Made by a program: the position numbers and the translations under genes. Positions 35,543 to 48,305 of a stretch of 64,000 nucleotides of DNA are shown here, piece by piece. Source of the stretch: Cacajao melanocephalus (lineage: Eukaryota; Chordata; Mammalia; Primates; Pitheciidae); contig CAUYLG010041520.1 in NCBI GenBank assembly GCA_963573385.1, forward strand, positions 1 through 64,000, written 5' to 3'. Position 1 is the stretch's first letter. Each line of letters starts with the position of its first letter. The notes under the pieces were generated by a model that did no database searches, was not told the origin of the DNA, and saw nothing but the letters and a program-made list of their open reading frames with translations.

Positions 35543-35899
35543 AGCAGTCAATAAGATTCAGTCCTAGTACTTGTTTGAGCTGTAAGAGAAGCCGACTTTC
35601 TCCTTCCTGCTGTACCTAAGCCTAAAAGGATGTGAAGATAGAAAACTCAGGGCAGGAGGTAGGAGACTCAAAGGGGAACCGTAAGGTGAGGCACTGAATT
35701 GTTGCAAACTCAGGAGCCAGTGTACCTATGCAGAGCTGACAGCTGTCCCAGACCAAATAGCCAACGTTCCTGGAGATAGGTGAGGCCAACTACACCTGCA
35801 ACAGTGTTTAAAAGATGTCAGATACACCGGGAAGTACTTTTTATTATCCAGATTTTGCAGGAAAAAAAAATGTATTTCATTATGTATGTGTGCATATGA
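35543..35899. other. Unassigned sequence
   Basis: Nothing recognised. Confidence 0.4.
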
Positions 35900-36508
<609 letters not shown>

Positions 36509-36529
36509 TTGTATAAGCTGTATTTTGTA

Positions 36530-36530
<1 letters not shown>

Positions 36531-36560
<30 letters not shown>
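36531..36560. repeat. (CA)n microsatellite
   Basis: About 14 uninterrupted AC units. It lies next to the head of the Alu, not at its tail. Confidence 0.98.
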
Positions 36561-36564
36561 TTTG

Positions 36565-36660
36565 GTGTGCTTTCTGCTGTATCCCCAGTACTCAGAGCTG
36601 TCGTAGACACGCAGAAAGCACACAACAAATGGCTGCTGAATAAATGAGCGATTACTAAAT
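36565..36660 (+). mobile_element. L2 3' terminus
   Basis: 'gctgtatccccagtactcag' and 'tggctgctgaataaatgagc' match the sense L2 3' end. Confidence 0.6.
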
Positions 36661-38089
36661 CCCGACAAAGTTACGGAGATGTGAAGGATATTGGCAGATT
36701 TCAAGTAAAGCAGAAGTTTCGAGAAACAAACAGAATGCATAAGGAGGACAGGAAACGTTAATTCTAAGGTGGTATTGATTGCAACATGAGTCACTTACTT
36801 ATGTGAGAGCCCAATGTGTGTGAGTCAACAGAGAACCCCCACCCACGTTTCAGGGGAGCGTTGTGGACACCTAACGCTTTTCAGGGAGGAAGCACTATGG
36901 GAAGAGACATGAATTAAAATGAAGAGACATGGATAAATAGTAACCATGAGAAAAAGTATCCTGTAATGAGGACATGCATATTGGGGATATTCGGTTATAT
37001 TTTGTTAGTAAAAATAGAATATATTGAATCAGTAGAATGAGACAAGCATGACTTAGTCAGCAAGAACATGATGTCTCAGTCTCAAGATACGTAGAAACTT
37101 CGAAATGAAACAGAGACAGAGATTTTAGAGTTTAAACACTCGAGGCCATGAGAGAAAAGAAGATGAAACACGGAAAGAACTGAAGAACATTTGTGCAGGT
37201 GTTTGAGCCTCAGATGAAAGGGAATGTGTTGAGTGTGTGCATCTAAGAATATACTGAGTATCTGACCATTTTTTCTCCCGTAGGCATGAGCACGCAGACC
37301 TCGAACGTTTGACACAGGCCTCGGTTAATGTAGAAAGTTTGTTTTGCCGAGGTTGAGGACACAGGCCCATGATACAGCATCAGGAGGTCCTGATGACATG
37401 TGCCCAAGGTGGTCAGAGCATAGTTTGGTTTTACACATTTTAAGGAGACATGAGACATCAATCAACATATGTAAGATGAACATTGATTCAGTCTGGAAAG
37501 GCGGGACAACTCAAAGTCGGGAGGGAGCCTCCAGATTATGGGTAAATAAGAGACAAATGGCAGCATTCTTCTGAGTTTCTGATTTGCCTCTTCAAAGGAG
37601 ACAATCAGATGTGCATTTATTTCAGTGAGCATTGGGTGACTTCGAATAGAATGGGACGCAGGTTTGCTCTAAGCAGTTTCCAGGTTGACTTTTCCCCTTA
37701 GCTTAGTGATTTTGGGAGCCCAAGATACGTTCCTTTCACATTCATAGCCATTGTGACTGAGCTAAACATTTGAGGGCTGAGATTGTGTCTCCCGCCCCAT
37801 GTTCCTACATCACTGTGTAGGAAAACTCCAAGCTGAAGCAAGATATGGGAGTTAAGAGGAGGAAGTATCCATCAGTACTAAGGTTGCAAGAAAACCAAAG
37901 ACGAGACCCCTGGTCTGAGTGGAGGAAGCTAACTTCTTCGGCAAAATACCACTGCTGGACCCAAAGCTGAGCTTCACCAAGTATGCATGGCCCTGCAGAA
38001 ACCAGACTTCAAACCAGGACTTCTAACTAATTTTTCACTCTTGTCAAAAAACACAGGACTAAGACCATGTCAGGTGTTCTAAGATAAAT
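36661..38089. other. Unassigned sequence
   Basis: About 1.4 kb with no recognised repeat or exon. Several overlapping minus frames of 72-81 codons at 37082-37461 have no recognisable content. Confidence 0.4.
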
Positions 38090-38530
38090 GGTCTATGCCA
38101 TTATGGAATTTGATCTGGTGGAGAGACATAACAAAAAGAAAGTGGATTCACAGTCACAGCAGAGAAAAGCATGGGTGAAAAGGACAGAAGAGAGGGCAAA
38201 TAATGCTGCTCAGAGGGTTTGCAGATCCACGGAGCTATCAGAGCTGGGTTTTGAGGAATAAGTAGGAGTTTGCCATTGGCAAAGAGGAGGAGGAGCATTC
38301 AGAAAAAAGGAAGAACACATGCACAGACAAACGTTGTGAGCAATTGTAAGCTATCTGGATACCAGTCAAGAAATTCAGGGGAAAGTGATTATGAGATGCA
38401 TGTGGTGGGGATGGAGTGGCTTTTCCAATACAGCAGGATGTGGGGTACCTAGAATGGTAAAGGCCTTAGATGTTGTGCTAAGGGGTCTAGAGTTCATTTT
38501 ATACTTAAGGGGCCAACAAGTGGGTAGGTG
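38090..38530 (-). mobile_element. L2 fragment
   Basis: Reverse-complement L2 order: 'tttgaggaataagtaggagt', 'aggaggagcattcag', and near the end 'gggtctagagttcatttta'. Moderately preserved. Confidence 0.65.
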
Positions 38531-39230
38531 AGATGCTCAAATTGACATAGGAAGAGCTTTTCCTGCTAAACCATATAACAAGCTCTGATGTTTTTTAATG
38601 ATAGAATCAGTGTCCCTTCAACCACAGAGCATTCTGCAGTCACGTGCTGCCTTTTCTATGGGAAGGCAAGAGGCAGGCAACAGCTGCTCATCCTGCAGAC
38701 ACATGCCAACAACACTTACTGTCCAAATCCATTCTTTAGAATCCTCAGTATTGATGTCCTGTAAGCTGGGGGCCCTTAGCAAACCATCCTCCGACACATC
38801 AAACAGACAGCGTCGCCAAGGTCTTCACAGAATAACAGAACGAAATGCACTTCTGCTCCTGGAACCCTTGATGGATCAATCTGCCAGTTCACGAACTATA
38901 CATAAACGTGGTGGGTGCGACAGCAGCTCAGTCACCAAGGCCCCTGCATAAATAACACTCTATTTAGTCAATGCTAAAAGAGAAATCCCTGAGATGCATA
39001 ATCTTGCAGAAGAAAAATAACAAAGCCACCAGAAACCATGCTACGAGCCCAGGCATTATAAAGCAAAGGTGCCTGTGTCCCTGAAAATGCAGTGCTGCCA
39101 GAGACAGGGACAGTGGGTGAGGAGTGCTTTGTGGCATGCAAGCAGACTGCCATCAGCCTATTGGCCCATCGAGATTCTGAAGGTGAAACTACACAACTTA
39201 CAGATCAGGTAGGCACTGCATGTAGAAGAG
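38531..39230. other. Unassigned sequence with a 117-codon open frame
   Basis: A plus frame at 38598-38951 reads 117 codons, Ser/Gln-rich, with no domain I recognise, no signal sequence and no visible splice-site pattern. No repeat recognised. Most likely a chance frame. Confidence 0.35.
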
Positions 39231-39528
<298 letters not shown>

Positions 39529-39534
39529 AAGTGG

Positions 39535-39790
39535 TCCAATGTAATCATAATGAATACTTATGCAGTGCCTACTGTATGCCACACACACTTGGCAATTCCT
39601 ACACATTGCATTATTTCATCTATATAATGGGGTAGAAGCTATTCTTATCCTCACTTTACGCAGAAGGAAAGTGAAGTACAGACATATTAAGTAACTTGCC
39701 CGAGGTCACACAGTTCATAAGCAACAAAGTCTGAATTAAAACCCAGGCAGTCTGGCCTTAGGGTTCATGGTCTAAACCACCATTGCAGTA
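39535..39790 (-). mobile_element. MIR, near full length
   Basis: Well-kept reverse-complement MIR: 'agtaacttgcccgaggtcac', 'acccaggcagtctggcctta', 'gtctaaaccacc'. Confidence 0.85.
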
Positions 39791-39799
39791 GCAAAGGAA

Positions 39800-39975
39800 G
39801 AGACTGCTTCTGAAGGCAGAGGACTTGAGTTTTAATATTCATTGCTGCAGCCCTTGGGCTGTAAGTCTTGGGATATTTGCTTAATCTTCTGAACCTTGGT
39901 TTTACCAACTATAAGAGCAACTGAGAAAGTGCCTGGCACATAGGCAGCTGGTCCATGTTTGCTAAATCCCAAACT
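39800..39975 (+). mobile_element. MIR (diverged), head-to-head with the previous one
   Basis: 'cttaatcttctgaaccttgg', 'gaaagtgcctggcacatagg' and 'gtttgctaaat' in sense MIR order. Confidence 0.5.
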
Positions 39976-40439
39976 GTGAAGCCATCCAAAGGGCTCTCAC
40001 AACTAATTCCAACAAGTCTCTGGTGATGTTGATTTGGTCACCGAGATACTCTGAAATTCGTCAACGGTTTAGGCAGGCTGGTTTAAAGGGGCAGGTCACC
40101 GTATTTTGAAGTCAGCACAAAATCTCTTTTGCACAGGGGCATACAGAGTGGTATAATGGACACTAGAGACTCAGAAGAGAGGAGGATGGCAGGGGGTAAA
40201 GAATGAAAAATTACTTATTGGGTACAATGTGCAATATTTGGTGACAAGTACATAGAAAGCCCAGAGTCTACCTCGACGTAATTCATCCATGTCACCAAAA
40301 ACCACTTTTATCCCTGAAGCTATTGAATTTTTTTTAAACCTGTTTTCCTGCATGGCCAGCATTTCAAGATATTTTCACTTTGTCAATTTGAAAGTGTCTC
40401 CATATTGATAAATAATTTCCTGTTTTCAAATTCAGCAAC
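39976..40439. other. Unassigned sequence
   Basis: Nothing recognised. Confidence 0.4.
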
Positions 40440-40600
40440 ACTCATCAAACCTTTATTAAGTGCCACACACCATGCTAGGGATGACAGTTAAAGGGGTTTA
40501 TGAGGCATAACCCCAGTCTTCAAAGGGCTTTTCATCTATTAGGGAGACAAATTCACAACCAAGGCAAATTCAAGTTTTAAATGTTCTATAGTATTATGAA
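40440..40600 (-). mobile_element. L2 3' end
   Basis: 'caaacctttattaagtgcca' and 'accatgctagggatgacagt' are reverse-complement L2. Confidence 0.65.
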
Positions 40601-41414
40601 CCAAAAACGATGGGACTGGACAGCAAGGAGCATCTCCATCCGCCAAGTTACAGTAGAGTAGACCCCACACCCAGGACATAACATATCAAAGACCACCAAA
40701 GCTCAGCAGTAAAAATACGGAGGTGCTGGAGCTGAGGAACACAGAAGTCAGCCTGAACTGAACAGAGACATTTGAGAATGTTCTGCAGACAGCCTGTCTG
40801 GGAACGAAACTAGGGAAGTGTGGGTAGATGAGGAACCAGACAGCAGCAGTTTTGTGTGACATTTACTTGCTGTAAGCCACACATACACAAGTCCTTGAGG
40901 AATGTATATACGTACGGTATGTGGCATGCATCGCTATGTATGGTGGTCTGATCCAATTTCATCTTTTTCCTAATGGAGAATCTCAATACTTACTCTTTGC
41001 CATCCCAGAGCTTTCATAAGAATCCCTTTAACAGCTTGTAGTTTCAAAGGTACCTGCCCAGCAGAGCTGAACGTGGCATCTTCGACCTTGGTCTGTCCAG
41101 AGCCTACCCTGCCATGGCCGTTTCTCCATGCCTCTACGTCATAGCCACCTTTGATTCCCAGGCTTGCATTAGACTTGTAACATTACAGGTGTGAAAATGA
41201 AATGTCAAACTTTTCTCACCCTCTCTCTCAAAGAGAATAGTGAGATGGTTAGAAGCGCTGAATTCCTCAGACTTAAATGTCTCTCACTTTTCAAAGACTC
41301 TTTCTAGAATCCTATAGACATGGGGGCCTTTCTGAGCTCCACTGACTTTTACAGTGCATATCTCCACGTTTCAGTTGAAAGGTTGAGGTTTTGAATAAAA
41401 GCCCATAAGAAGAT
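40601..41414. other. Unassigned sequence
   Basis: No gene or repeat recognised. Confidence 0.4.
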
Positions 41415-41645
41415 AAAGTAACTAATATTTGTTCAATCCCTAAACACACTGAAACGCACTGAACATTTTCTCTTGGATCAGCCCATTAAAACTCTTGGAG
41501 GTAAGTATGCTGATCTAAGACCAGTATCACAGATGACAAAAGAGAGGATCAGAGAGGCTCCGTAACTTACCCAGGATCACACAGCACAAACACAGACTCC
41601 TAACCAAATACACTTGACTCCAAAACATAGCCATAACTCTACTGT
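41415..41645 (-). mobile_element. MIR
   Basis: 'atcacagatgacaaaagaga', 'aacttacccaggatcacaca' and 'cttgactccaaaacatagcc' follow reverse-complement MIR. Confidence 0.75.
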
Positions 41646-41840
41646 AATTCTCCAGTAAGATGTCAGCTAAATGGGCTATCAATGATGCATTCAGAGAAAC
41701 ACTACGCATGACAACGAACAGAGAAGACTTTATTCAAGGCCCACTTTAAGAGTATGGTTTAGGCAACTAAGATAATGTTGATTGTGATAAGAGAAGCCCA
41801 AATACCATTTTCCAGTACTTGTCATGATAAGCATACTCTA

Positions 41841-42022
41841 CAATAAGTGTCCACGAGCTACAGCTTGTGTTCCAGATCTAGCCTGCTGCCTTGTTTTGTA
41901 CATAAAGTTTTATTTCATGCTACAAGGGCAGAGTTAAGTAGGTGTGACAGAGACCATATGGCCTGTAAAGCCTAAAATTCTTCTTATCTGTCCCTTTGCA
42001 GAAAAAGTTTGCCAACCCCAGA
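41841..42022. mobile_element. hAT-Charlie MITE (MER1-like)
   Basis: 'gtacataaagttttatttca', 'tgctacaagggcagagttaa', 'gtgacagagaccatatggcc' and the terminus 'agtttgccaaccccag' are the signature order of a common non-autonomous Charlie element. Name not certain. Confidence 0.75.
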
Positions 42023-42184
42023 CTGGAAACATTATCCTATCTTCCACTAAATGCTGCTTGGAAACAGAAGATAACAAGAGGTAAGAGAAAGAACAGAAAG
42101 ATAAGAAGTCATCCATAAAAATGTATTGAGCTCCTACACTGTGTACTCAACGGTCAACTCTCCTCCAGCCAAGGCACGAGGAAC

Positions 42185-42655
42185 AGAGACTCACTCTCTC
42201 AACAAACATTTATCAAGCTCTTGAGCACCTACTCTGTTCCAGTCATTGGACTAGGTGTTGAGGAGACTGCAATAAACATAAACTGCATGTGCTAGTGAGA
42301 TACTTCCCTTATAATCTCTGCTTCAAAGAACTGACAACTATACGGGGCATACAAGTTATGACACCAAAGTCTAGGGAGAGCAATGAGAAGTCCTCAGAGA
42401 AAAAAGCAACCGATTCTTTCCACAGGAGATGAAGAAGGCTTCCCATAGTAACATCTGAACTAGGTCTTGAAGTGTGGTTTGCCAAGGGGAAAGGAGGAGG
42501 AATGGTACAGTACACCAAGCAGAGAGAAGAGGCTGTGCAAAAGCCCTCAGGTAGGAAATCATTTAGCATGTTAAGCCCACAGCAGGGAGCCATCCTGTGG
42601 CTGGAGCAGACAGGGAACTAGAGGGGGAACAGCAGAAAATGAAGCTGCAACATGG
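42185..42655 (-). mobile_element. L2 fragment
   Basis: Reverse-complement L2 from 'aacaaacatttatcaagctc' and 'gagcacctactctgttccag' through 'gaagaaggcttcccatagta', 'gtcttgaagtgtggtttgcc' and 'gctgtgcaaaagccctcagg'. One of the longer L2 pieces here. Confidence 0.75.
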
Positions 42656-42659
42656 CAGC

Positions 42660-43175
42660 GAGATGGTAGGTTTTAAGAACAGGCTCCAGAGGTTTGACCC
42701 TGCTCTACCAAGTCCTGGTTCAATTCCTGGCTGTTGAAACTAACACAGGAACAGAAAACCAAACACGTCATGTTCTCACTCATAAGTGAGAACTGAACAA
42801 TGAGAACACATGGACACAGAGAGGGGAACATCACATACTGGGGCCTGTTGGGGGATGGGGGGCAAGGGGAGGGAGAGCATTAGGACAAATATCTAATGCA
42901 TGCAGTGCTTAAAACCTAGATGATGGGTTGATGGGTGCAGCAAACCACCATGGCACATGTACACCTATGTAACAAACCTGCACATTCTGCACATGTATAC
43001 CAGAACTTAAAATTTAAAAAAAAAGATGCTGGTTGTTAGACCATAAGAAGTGACTTTCGTAGCCACGTCCCAGGATCACCCCAAGGACCCAAAGTGACAA
43101 AGTATATAAAACACTTAGCATGGCTCCCAGCACGTCATAAGCACTGAATAAATATCCACTGTTCTGTTTAATAGT
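42660..43175 (+). mobile_element. MIR split by a young L1
   Basis: Left part 42660-42736 ('ggttcaattcctggctg') and right part 43025-43175 ('aaaacacttagcatggctcc', 'gcactgaataaatatccact') are sense MIR. Confidence 0.65.
42737..43024 (+). mobile_element. L1PA/PB-type 3' end inserted in MIR
   Basis: 'aaaccaaacacgtcatgttc' to 'taccagaacttaaaatttaa' and poly(A), with the G-rich 3' UTR tract at about 42848-42875. The target duplication is worn or absent. Confidence 0.93.
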
Positions 43176-43299
43176 ATGGTATGGAGGCCAATCAGAAACG
43201 TCATGCAAACCAACTGCTTTTCATCAATTACAACATTCAGCCCCCATTGAAGCTTTAATTGGTTGAGAGAAAGGTATCTGGAAGCAAGCAGCCCAAATG

Positions 43300-43465
43300 G
43301 AATGCATCAATATACATACAAAAAGCAGGGCAGCCATTCGGGCTGTGCTGTCCCAGACACAAAGTTATCCTAGGTAGCTCACCCACAGGACTGGCAGAGC
43401 CTGTTCCACTCCACACACCTAGTCTACAAAATGCCCCATCTGCACCCCTCAGCCATTGTAGAGTG
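43300..43465. repeat. Shared unclassified repeat, copy 1
   Basis: From 'aaagcagggcagccattcgg' to 'acccctcagccattg' it matches 45369-45505 at roughly 78% over ~136 bases, same orientation. In reverse complement it looks LTR-like. Family not identified. Confidence 0.6.
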
Positions 43466-43479
43466 TGTAACGCTTAAAA

Positions 43480-43690
43480 GAGTGAGCTGAGCTCAAGTTC
43501 AGGCACCATCCCTTCCTTGACATGTGGCCTAAGAGAGGTTGCCTGCCTGCTTGTGTGTTAGTGTCTTGATCCATAAACGAGAGGTGATAATAGAACCAAA
43601 TTCCTAAGGTGGTTGTGAAAATGAAATGAGATGATCATGTAAGGCACGGAGCCCAATATCCACCCTTTAGGGAGCAGTGGGTAACGGCCA
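43480..43690 (+). mobile_element. MIR
   Basis: 'gatccataaacgagaggtga', 'aggtggttgtgaaaatgaaa' and 'tgagatgatcatgtaaggca' are sense MIR. Confidence 0.65.
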
Positions 43691-44970
43691 GCTATTATAC
43701 TTTTCATCTTGAAGGCCATCATTACTTGAAGGAAAGAAGAACATGTTTTCTTTCTCACTCTTTAGGAAGTCCTGGTGGAGGAGCAGGGACTTTTATTCAT
43801 CTCTTGTTGAAAACATTTTAAATTCTAGGCATCCCTAGAAAAAGCAGAGAAATAAATTCACCGAGTGGGAGGCAACTATGAATTCTGAAACTTTTAAGTT
43901 CTGTTGCAATTTTAAGCACTCGGTCCCACGATCTTTACTGGAAATCTCACAAGATTAACAACCAAACAATACATCCTAGTCTGCATTTTGCACTTAGAAG
44001 TGAGGCAAAAAAATCCTTGCAGTGACCCCCCCAAAATATGGTGACAGAACTAGAAGGGAGGAGAAAGGACTGGACAGACGTCTAAGGGGAAAGGACGGAG
44101 AGAGGAGGGAGGGTTCTTCCCATGCCTTTGCTTCTTTTTTTCTCCCCACTACCCTGTGTTGGCTGCAACCTTGTAAATATCAGATTCATCTCTGGCATCT
44201 ACACAAAGGGAGGCTGCTGCAGAATTACCCGCAGACACCCTGCGCTCATTATCTAGGAGTGGAATCAATTAAAACACTGTTTGCTAGCTGGAAGACTATA
44301 ATACAGCCTGTACTTCAAGTACTAACAGCTAAATATGTGCTTATTAAAAAATCAATCGAATGTCAAGGTTTCCTTTTCAAATCCTTTCCATAAGAAGGGT
44401 GCTGGTACTGGAATGGAGGGATAAAGCCCTGTCTGGTACCACCTGCTGAGCACGCATCTCTCAAGGAGACGGCTACAGATTTCAGAGCATCTTTCAGAGC
44501 ATCACAAATGGAAAACTATTGTGACAGGCAAGCAACGGGTAAAATGCCAAGATGGATGGCCACTCAAAGAGCCCCACAGTGAGTGAAGACCCCTGGTCCT
44601 CCCTGCCCTGTTAGCCAGGGACTGCCTTACCAAACCTGAGAGCCAGTGCTAAAGACTGCAGAGATAACTGTGTAGTGGGAAGGAGAGATGGATGAAGAGG
44701 TGAGAGAAATCAAACCTCCATGACATGGTGGGCATACAGACACACACCCACCACCCACATACCCTCCGCACTCATACACATACACAGAAAACTTCACCTT
44801 CCACCCCAAACAAATCTTGAGGTGGCATGATTCCAGCAGGACTGACTTTGCTCTTGCAAGCTGTCTCCTGCTTGGCGAGGGCTAGAACTCTGATTCTTGC
44901 TGACAATCAACACTGACTCCAGGTGCGTATGCATGGCCTGGGTTTCATGTTCTGACCCAACACAGTTTTG
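43691..44970. other. Unassigned sequence
   Basis: No recognised repeat. The 123-codon plus frame at 44022-44393 (basic, then hydrophobic) resembles no known protein to me. A CA-rich patch lies near 44738-44786. Confidence 0.4.
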
Positions 44971-44974
44971 AACC

Positions 44975-45300
44975 CAGGATCACAAACTCAAATGCCTGTA
45001 TGATGCCAGAAAGATCGCATCAGTGAGTGAAGTGGACCAGAGGTCAACAACAGGGAATGGTGGGGACTGTGGCAAACTAGAGGGCTCCTAAATGCTTAAA
45101 TGGACTGCTACCAACCAGAGCCAGTGTGTTGTAGCTGGGTGGGATCCAAGGTGGGATCCAACCCATCTTTTTATCTTCTTTAAAGAAGCTAGAAATCTAG
45201 ATTTTTAATGTGACATCTCCCAATTTTAAAATATTAGCCACTGACTCAAAATTGTCTTAAAACCCTCTGGGCCAAACAAATCAAATCTGATTTCTGATAT
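44975..45300. mobile_element. Old DNA-transposon-like repeat (probable hAT MITE)
   Basis: 'tcacaaactcaaatgcctgt', 'tggtggggactgtggcaaac', 'gctagaaatctagattttta', 'ctcccaattttaaaatatta' and 'ctgggccaaacaaatcaaat' form an order I know from a widespread non-autonomous hAT family. I cannot give a safe name. Confidence 0.55.
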
Positions 45301-45364
45301 ATACCCATCCCTCCACTCTACTGAGACAGGGAAGACCTCAGTGACTATCCAGAGCAACGTTTAC

Positions 45365-45510
45365 AATACAGAAAGCAGGGAGGCCATTCAGGTCATACAG
45401 CTTCAGATCCAAAGTTACCCTAGAGAGCTCACTCACAAGACCGGCAGGCCCTGTTCCACTCCACATGTGGTCTGCAAAATGTTCAATCTGTACCCCTAAG
45501 CCACATTCTG
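45365..45510. repeat. Shared unclassified repeat, copy 2
   Basis: Partner of 43300-43465; the best block is 'cctgttccactccaca' in both. A GA run follows at 45608-45625. Confidence 0.6.
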
Positions 45511-45869
45511 GCTTCTCAGCTCCTGGCCTGCTCACATCTGGTGAGATCCCCTGCCCTGAATTCCTATCATCCAGAAGCTCGTCTTTGTGTCTGTTCACCA
45601 AATAAATCAGAGAGAGAGAGGGAAAGGAATGGGGGTAGAGAGAGATCTAATGCAGATACCCTCCTAGGGCCTCTGAATCAGTGTGATTTCCCTAAGAGAC
45701 ATACTCCCTGTTCAAGCAACAGCAAGGTTATGTCAATTTTTTTTTTACATAAACAGATAAATGACTCTGGAAGGGTAGCACTGATGAATGTGTGTGTACG
45801 TAGATATTGATTTAGGCATGCATGGGGAGAAAAGACAGAAACAGCACAACTGTTGGAGCAGTGGCCTCC

Positions 45870-46030
45870 AAAACTGATGACCCAGCTCTGCATCTTGCTC
45901 CACCCCAGACAGGTAACGTGTCCACAGGACCAGTCCCTTCTCTGCTGGGCTTCTGCTTCCTCCCCTATAAAACAGGAAGCTTGAGCTTTAGGTTTTGAAT
46001 TTCTCATCTTCACCACGAGTCCTGTGATGA
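45870..46030 (+). mobile_element. MIR-like (weak)
   Basis: 'gaccagtcccttctctgctg' and 'cttcctcccctataaaacag' follow MIR core order. Confidence 0.4.
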
Positions 46031-46164
46031 AAAGATGTGACTCTATTTGCTCATGCACCCATCCTTAGGGGTGGTATAGTGCCAGGGACACAGCATATTA
46101 GGAACGAACTAATTGACTGGGGCACTGTTAAGAAACCAAAGAGAACCATTTGCATGCCACTGAG

Positions 46165-46325
46165 TGGCAGCTTTGGCACTCACTAGCTGTGCAATCCTGA
46201 GTATGGGACTTTGCCTCTTTGAGTTTCCCTTCCCACTGGGAAACGTCTCTTGAGCGTTTGCAACGGGCCAGGCATTGCTGAGCTCTTGAGTGCATAGTGG
46301 GTGCTCAGAAGTTATCAGTGTCCAT
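46165..46325 (+). mobile_element. MIR
   Basis: 'cactcactagctgtgcaatc', 'ctgagtatgggactttgcct', then 'agtgggtgctcagaagttat'. Confidence 0.6.
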
Positions 46326-46339
46326 AACCTGGAACTGCT

Positions 46340-46490
46340 GTAATCCAGAGACCAAAAACTCTCAGCCCATGGTCCAAAATGGCCAGAAGCTGTGTTTGGC
46401 TTGGCCCACGCTGTGAGTTTTGATCTGTTTTGTTGAATCTGAGATAAAACTTTAAATGAAGATATTACACATAAATATTTGACTTATGTT
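46340..46490. mobile_element. hAT-like MITE fragment (tentative)
   Basis: 'gtttggcttggcccacgctg' and 'ttacacataaatatttgact' look like the reverse of the family at 44975-45300. Confidence 0.35.
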
Positions 46491-47269
46491 TCTCTTTCAA
46501 AATGAGAAGTTCTGATAATACTGAGGACACTTATCCCCCACCTCCCATGGGAACTGGATGGAGTTGAGACTCAGCCACCCTCCTGAGGAGACATATTCGC
46601 TTAGGTTCACAGTATTCCTAGCCAGCCCTCTTCACTAATTTGACACATCTGGTTGCACTGGGGATTTGCATTGCCGTCTCTGGGTAATCCAAGAAGGAAG
46701 GAGTAGACTCGTCAAGAACACTGAACTATAAAACCATCTCAGAGTGACGGGGAGACCTTCTTTAGTAGGACCATGCAGATGCCTATGGCATTGCCTTCCC
46801 ATATAAATAAACATTTGCCTGGCAAAACAAGATGCTCAAGTTCCCCGAACCACTCAGAGGAAGTGTGCTATGGGAATTTAAAGCCAGAAATGAAAATAAA
46901 AGTAACTGAGTGAGCTATTTTTTCCCCTTGCAATTCACAAAATTTCTTAAGGTAGATTTACAAACTCATATTTTGAAAACCTTCCTTTTTTTTGTCAGTT
47001 TGTATTTCTTCCTTCCCCCCGGAAATTATATTATGGGGAAGTCAAAAGAACACAGGATTTGGAGGTGGGAGGCTCTTCCCCAGATTAGGTGCATGCATCC
47101 AGTAAAATCAATGCATTTTTCAGTTTTACTTTTCTTATTTTTAAAATGAAAGTGATGAGACTCTCTTACTTCACAGAGATGTCTTGAGGGTAAACTGAGG
47201 CAGTGCCTGTGGTTGCTCATTACACTGTCATTGCAGGAATCTGCAGTGATTTTGCTTGTATTGCCTACT
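46491..47269. other. Unassigned sequence
   Basis: No gene or repeat recognised. Confidence 0.4.
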
Positions 47270-47400
47270 TGCACCCCCATCCAAAAATGTAAGCTTTTTG
47301 AAGTCAGGGTATTTGGGTGTTTTTCATCACTGTATCGCTAATGTTTATTACAGTGTCTGACACATAACAGACATTCAATAAATATTTCTTGATTTTAAAA
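47270..47400 (+). mobile_element. L2 3' end
   Basis: 'aatgtaagctttttgaagtc', 'ttacagtgtctgacacataa' and 'cattcaataaatatttcttg'. Confidence 0.8.
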
Positions 47401-47472
47401 TGATGTGTGTGCACGCAGATGACTAATAGATAACATATTGATAATATATAAACAAATAGATTAAATAAAGTA

Positions 47473-47772
<300 letters not shown>

Positions 47773-47796
47773 AAATAAATAAAGTAACTGAGTGAG

Positions 47797-48109
47797 TGGT
47801 GAGTGGACAGGAACAACAGACAGAATTGTCACCAGCTAATACTATCTATATCTCTTCTCTCTGGATATTGAACTAGAATATTTGGCCATAGTCTACCAAG
47901 CTCTTTTGACTTCCAGCTAGCAAACAGTGTTTCCACTCCTAATTAATGAATGTAGGGTGTCTGGGGGTAATTCTGCAGCAGCCTCTCTTTGCAAAAATCT
48001 CTGCAAGTTATATCTCTCTCATTTGTCTCTGGGTGGAAATACTCCTACAATTCCTTCTATACTGAATGGCCACTTGTATTTCACTGGAAGGAGACTAATT
48101 TCATTCCAT
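47797..48109. other. Unassigned sequence
   Basis: Nothing recognised. Confidence 0.4.
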
Positions 48110-48305
48110 GCCTCCTGGATGCCAGGAGATAAGGTAGACACCTTCATCTCACTTCATCCTCACTACCCTGGGAGGTGGGCCTTGTTGCTAGCCCAGTTCA
48201 CAGCGTAAGACACTGAGGCTCTATCTGATTAACCAAGCTCCCTAAGACCACACGGATACCAGATGGTGGTGCCTGTTTTTGAGCCATGCTCTCTGACATG
48301 GCTCA
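48110..48305 (-). mobile_element. MIR
   Basis: 'cttcatcctcactaccctgg', 'acagcgtaagacactgaggc' and 'ccctaagaccacacggatac'. Confidence 0.65.

Noticed and set aside
38598..38951. 117-codon plus frame as a possible gene
   Set aside because: No homology recognised, no exon signals and normal non-coding composition; kept only as a note.
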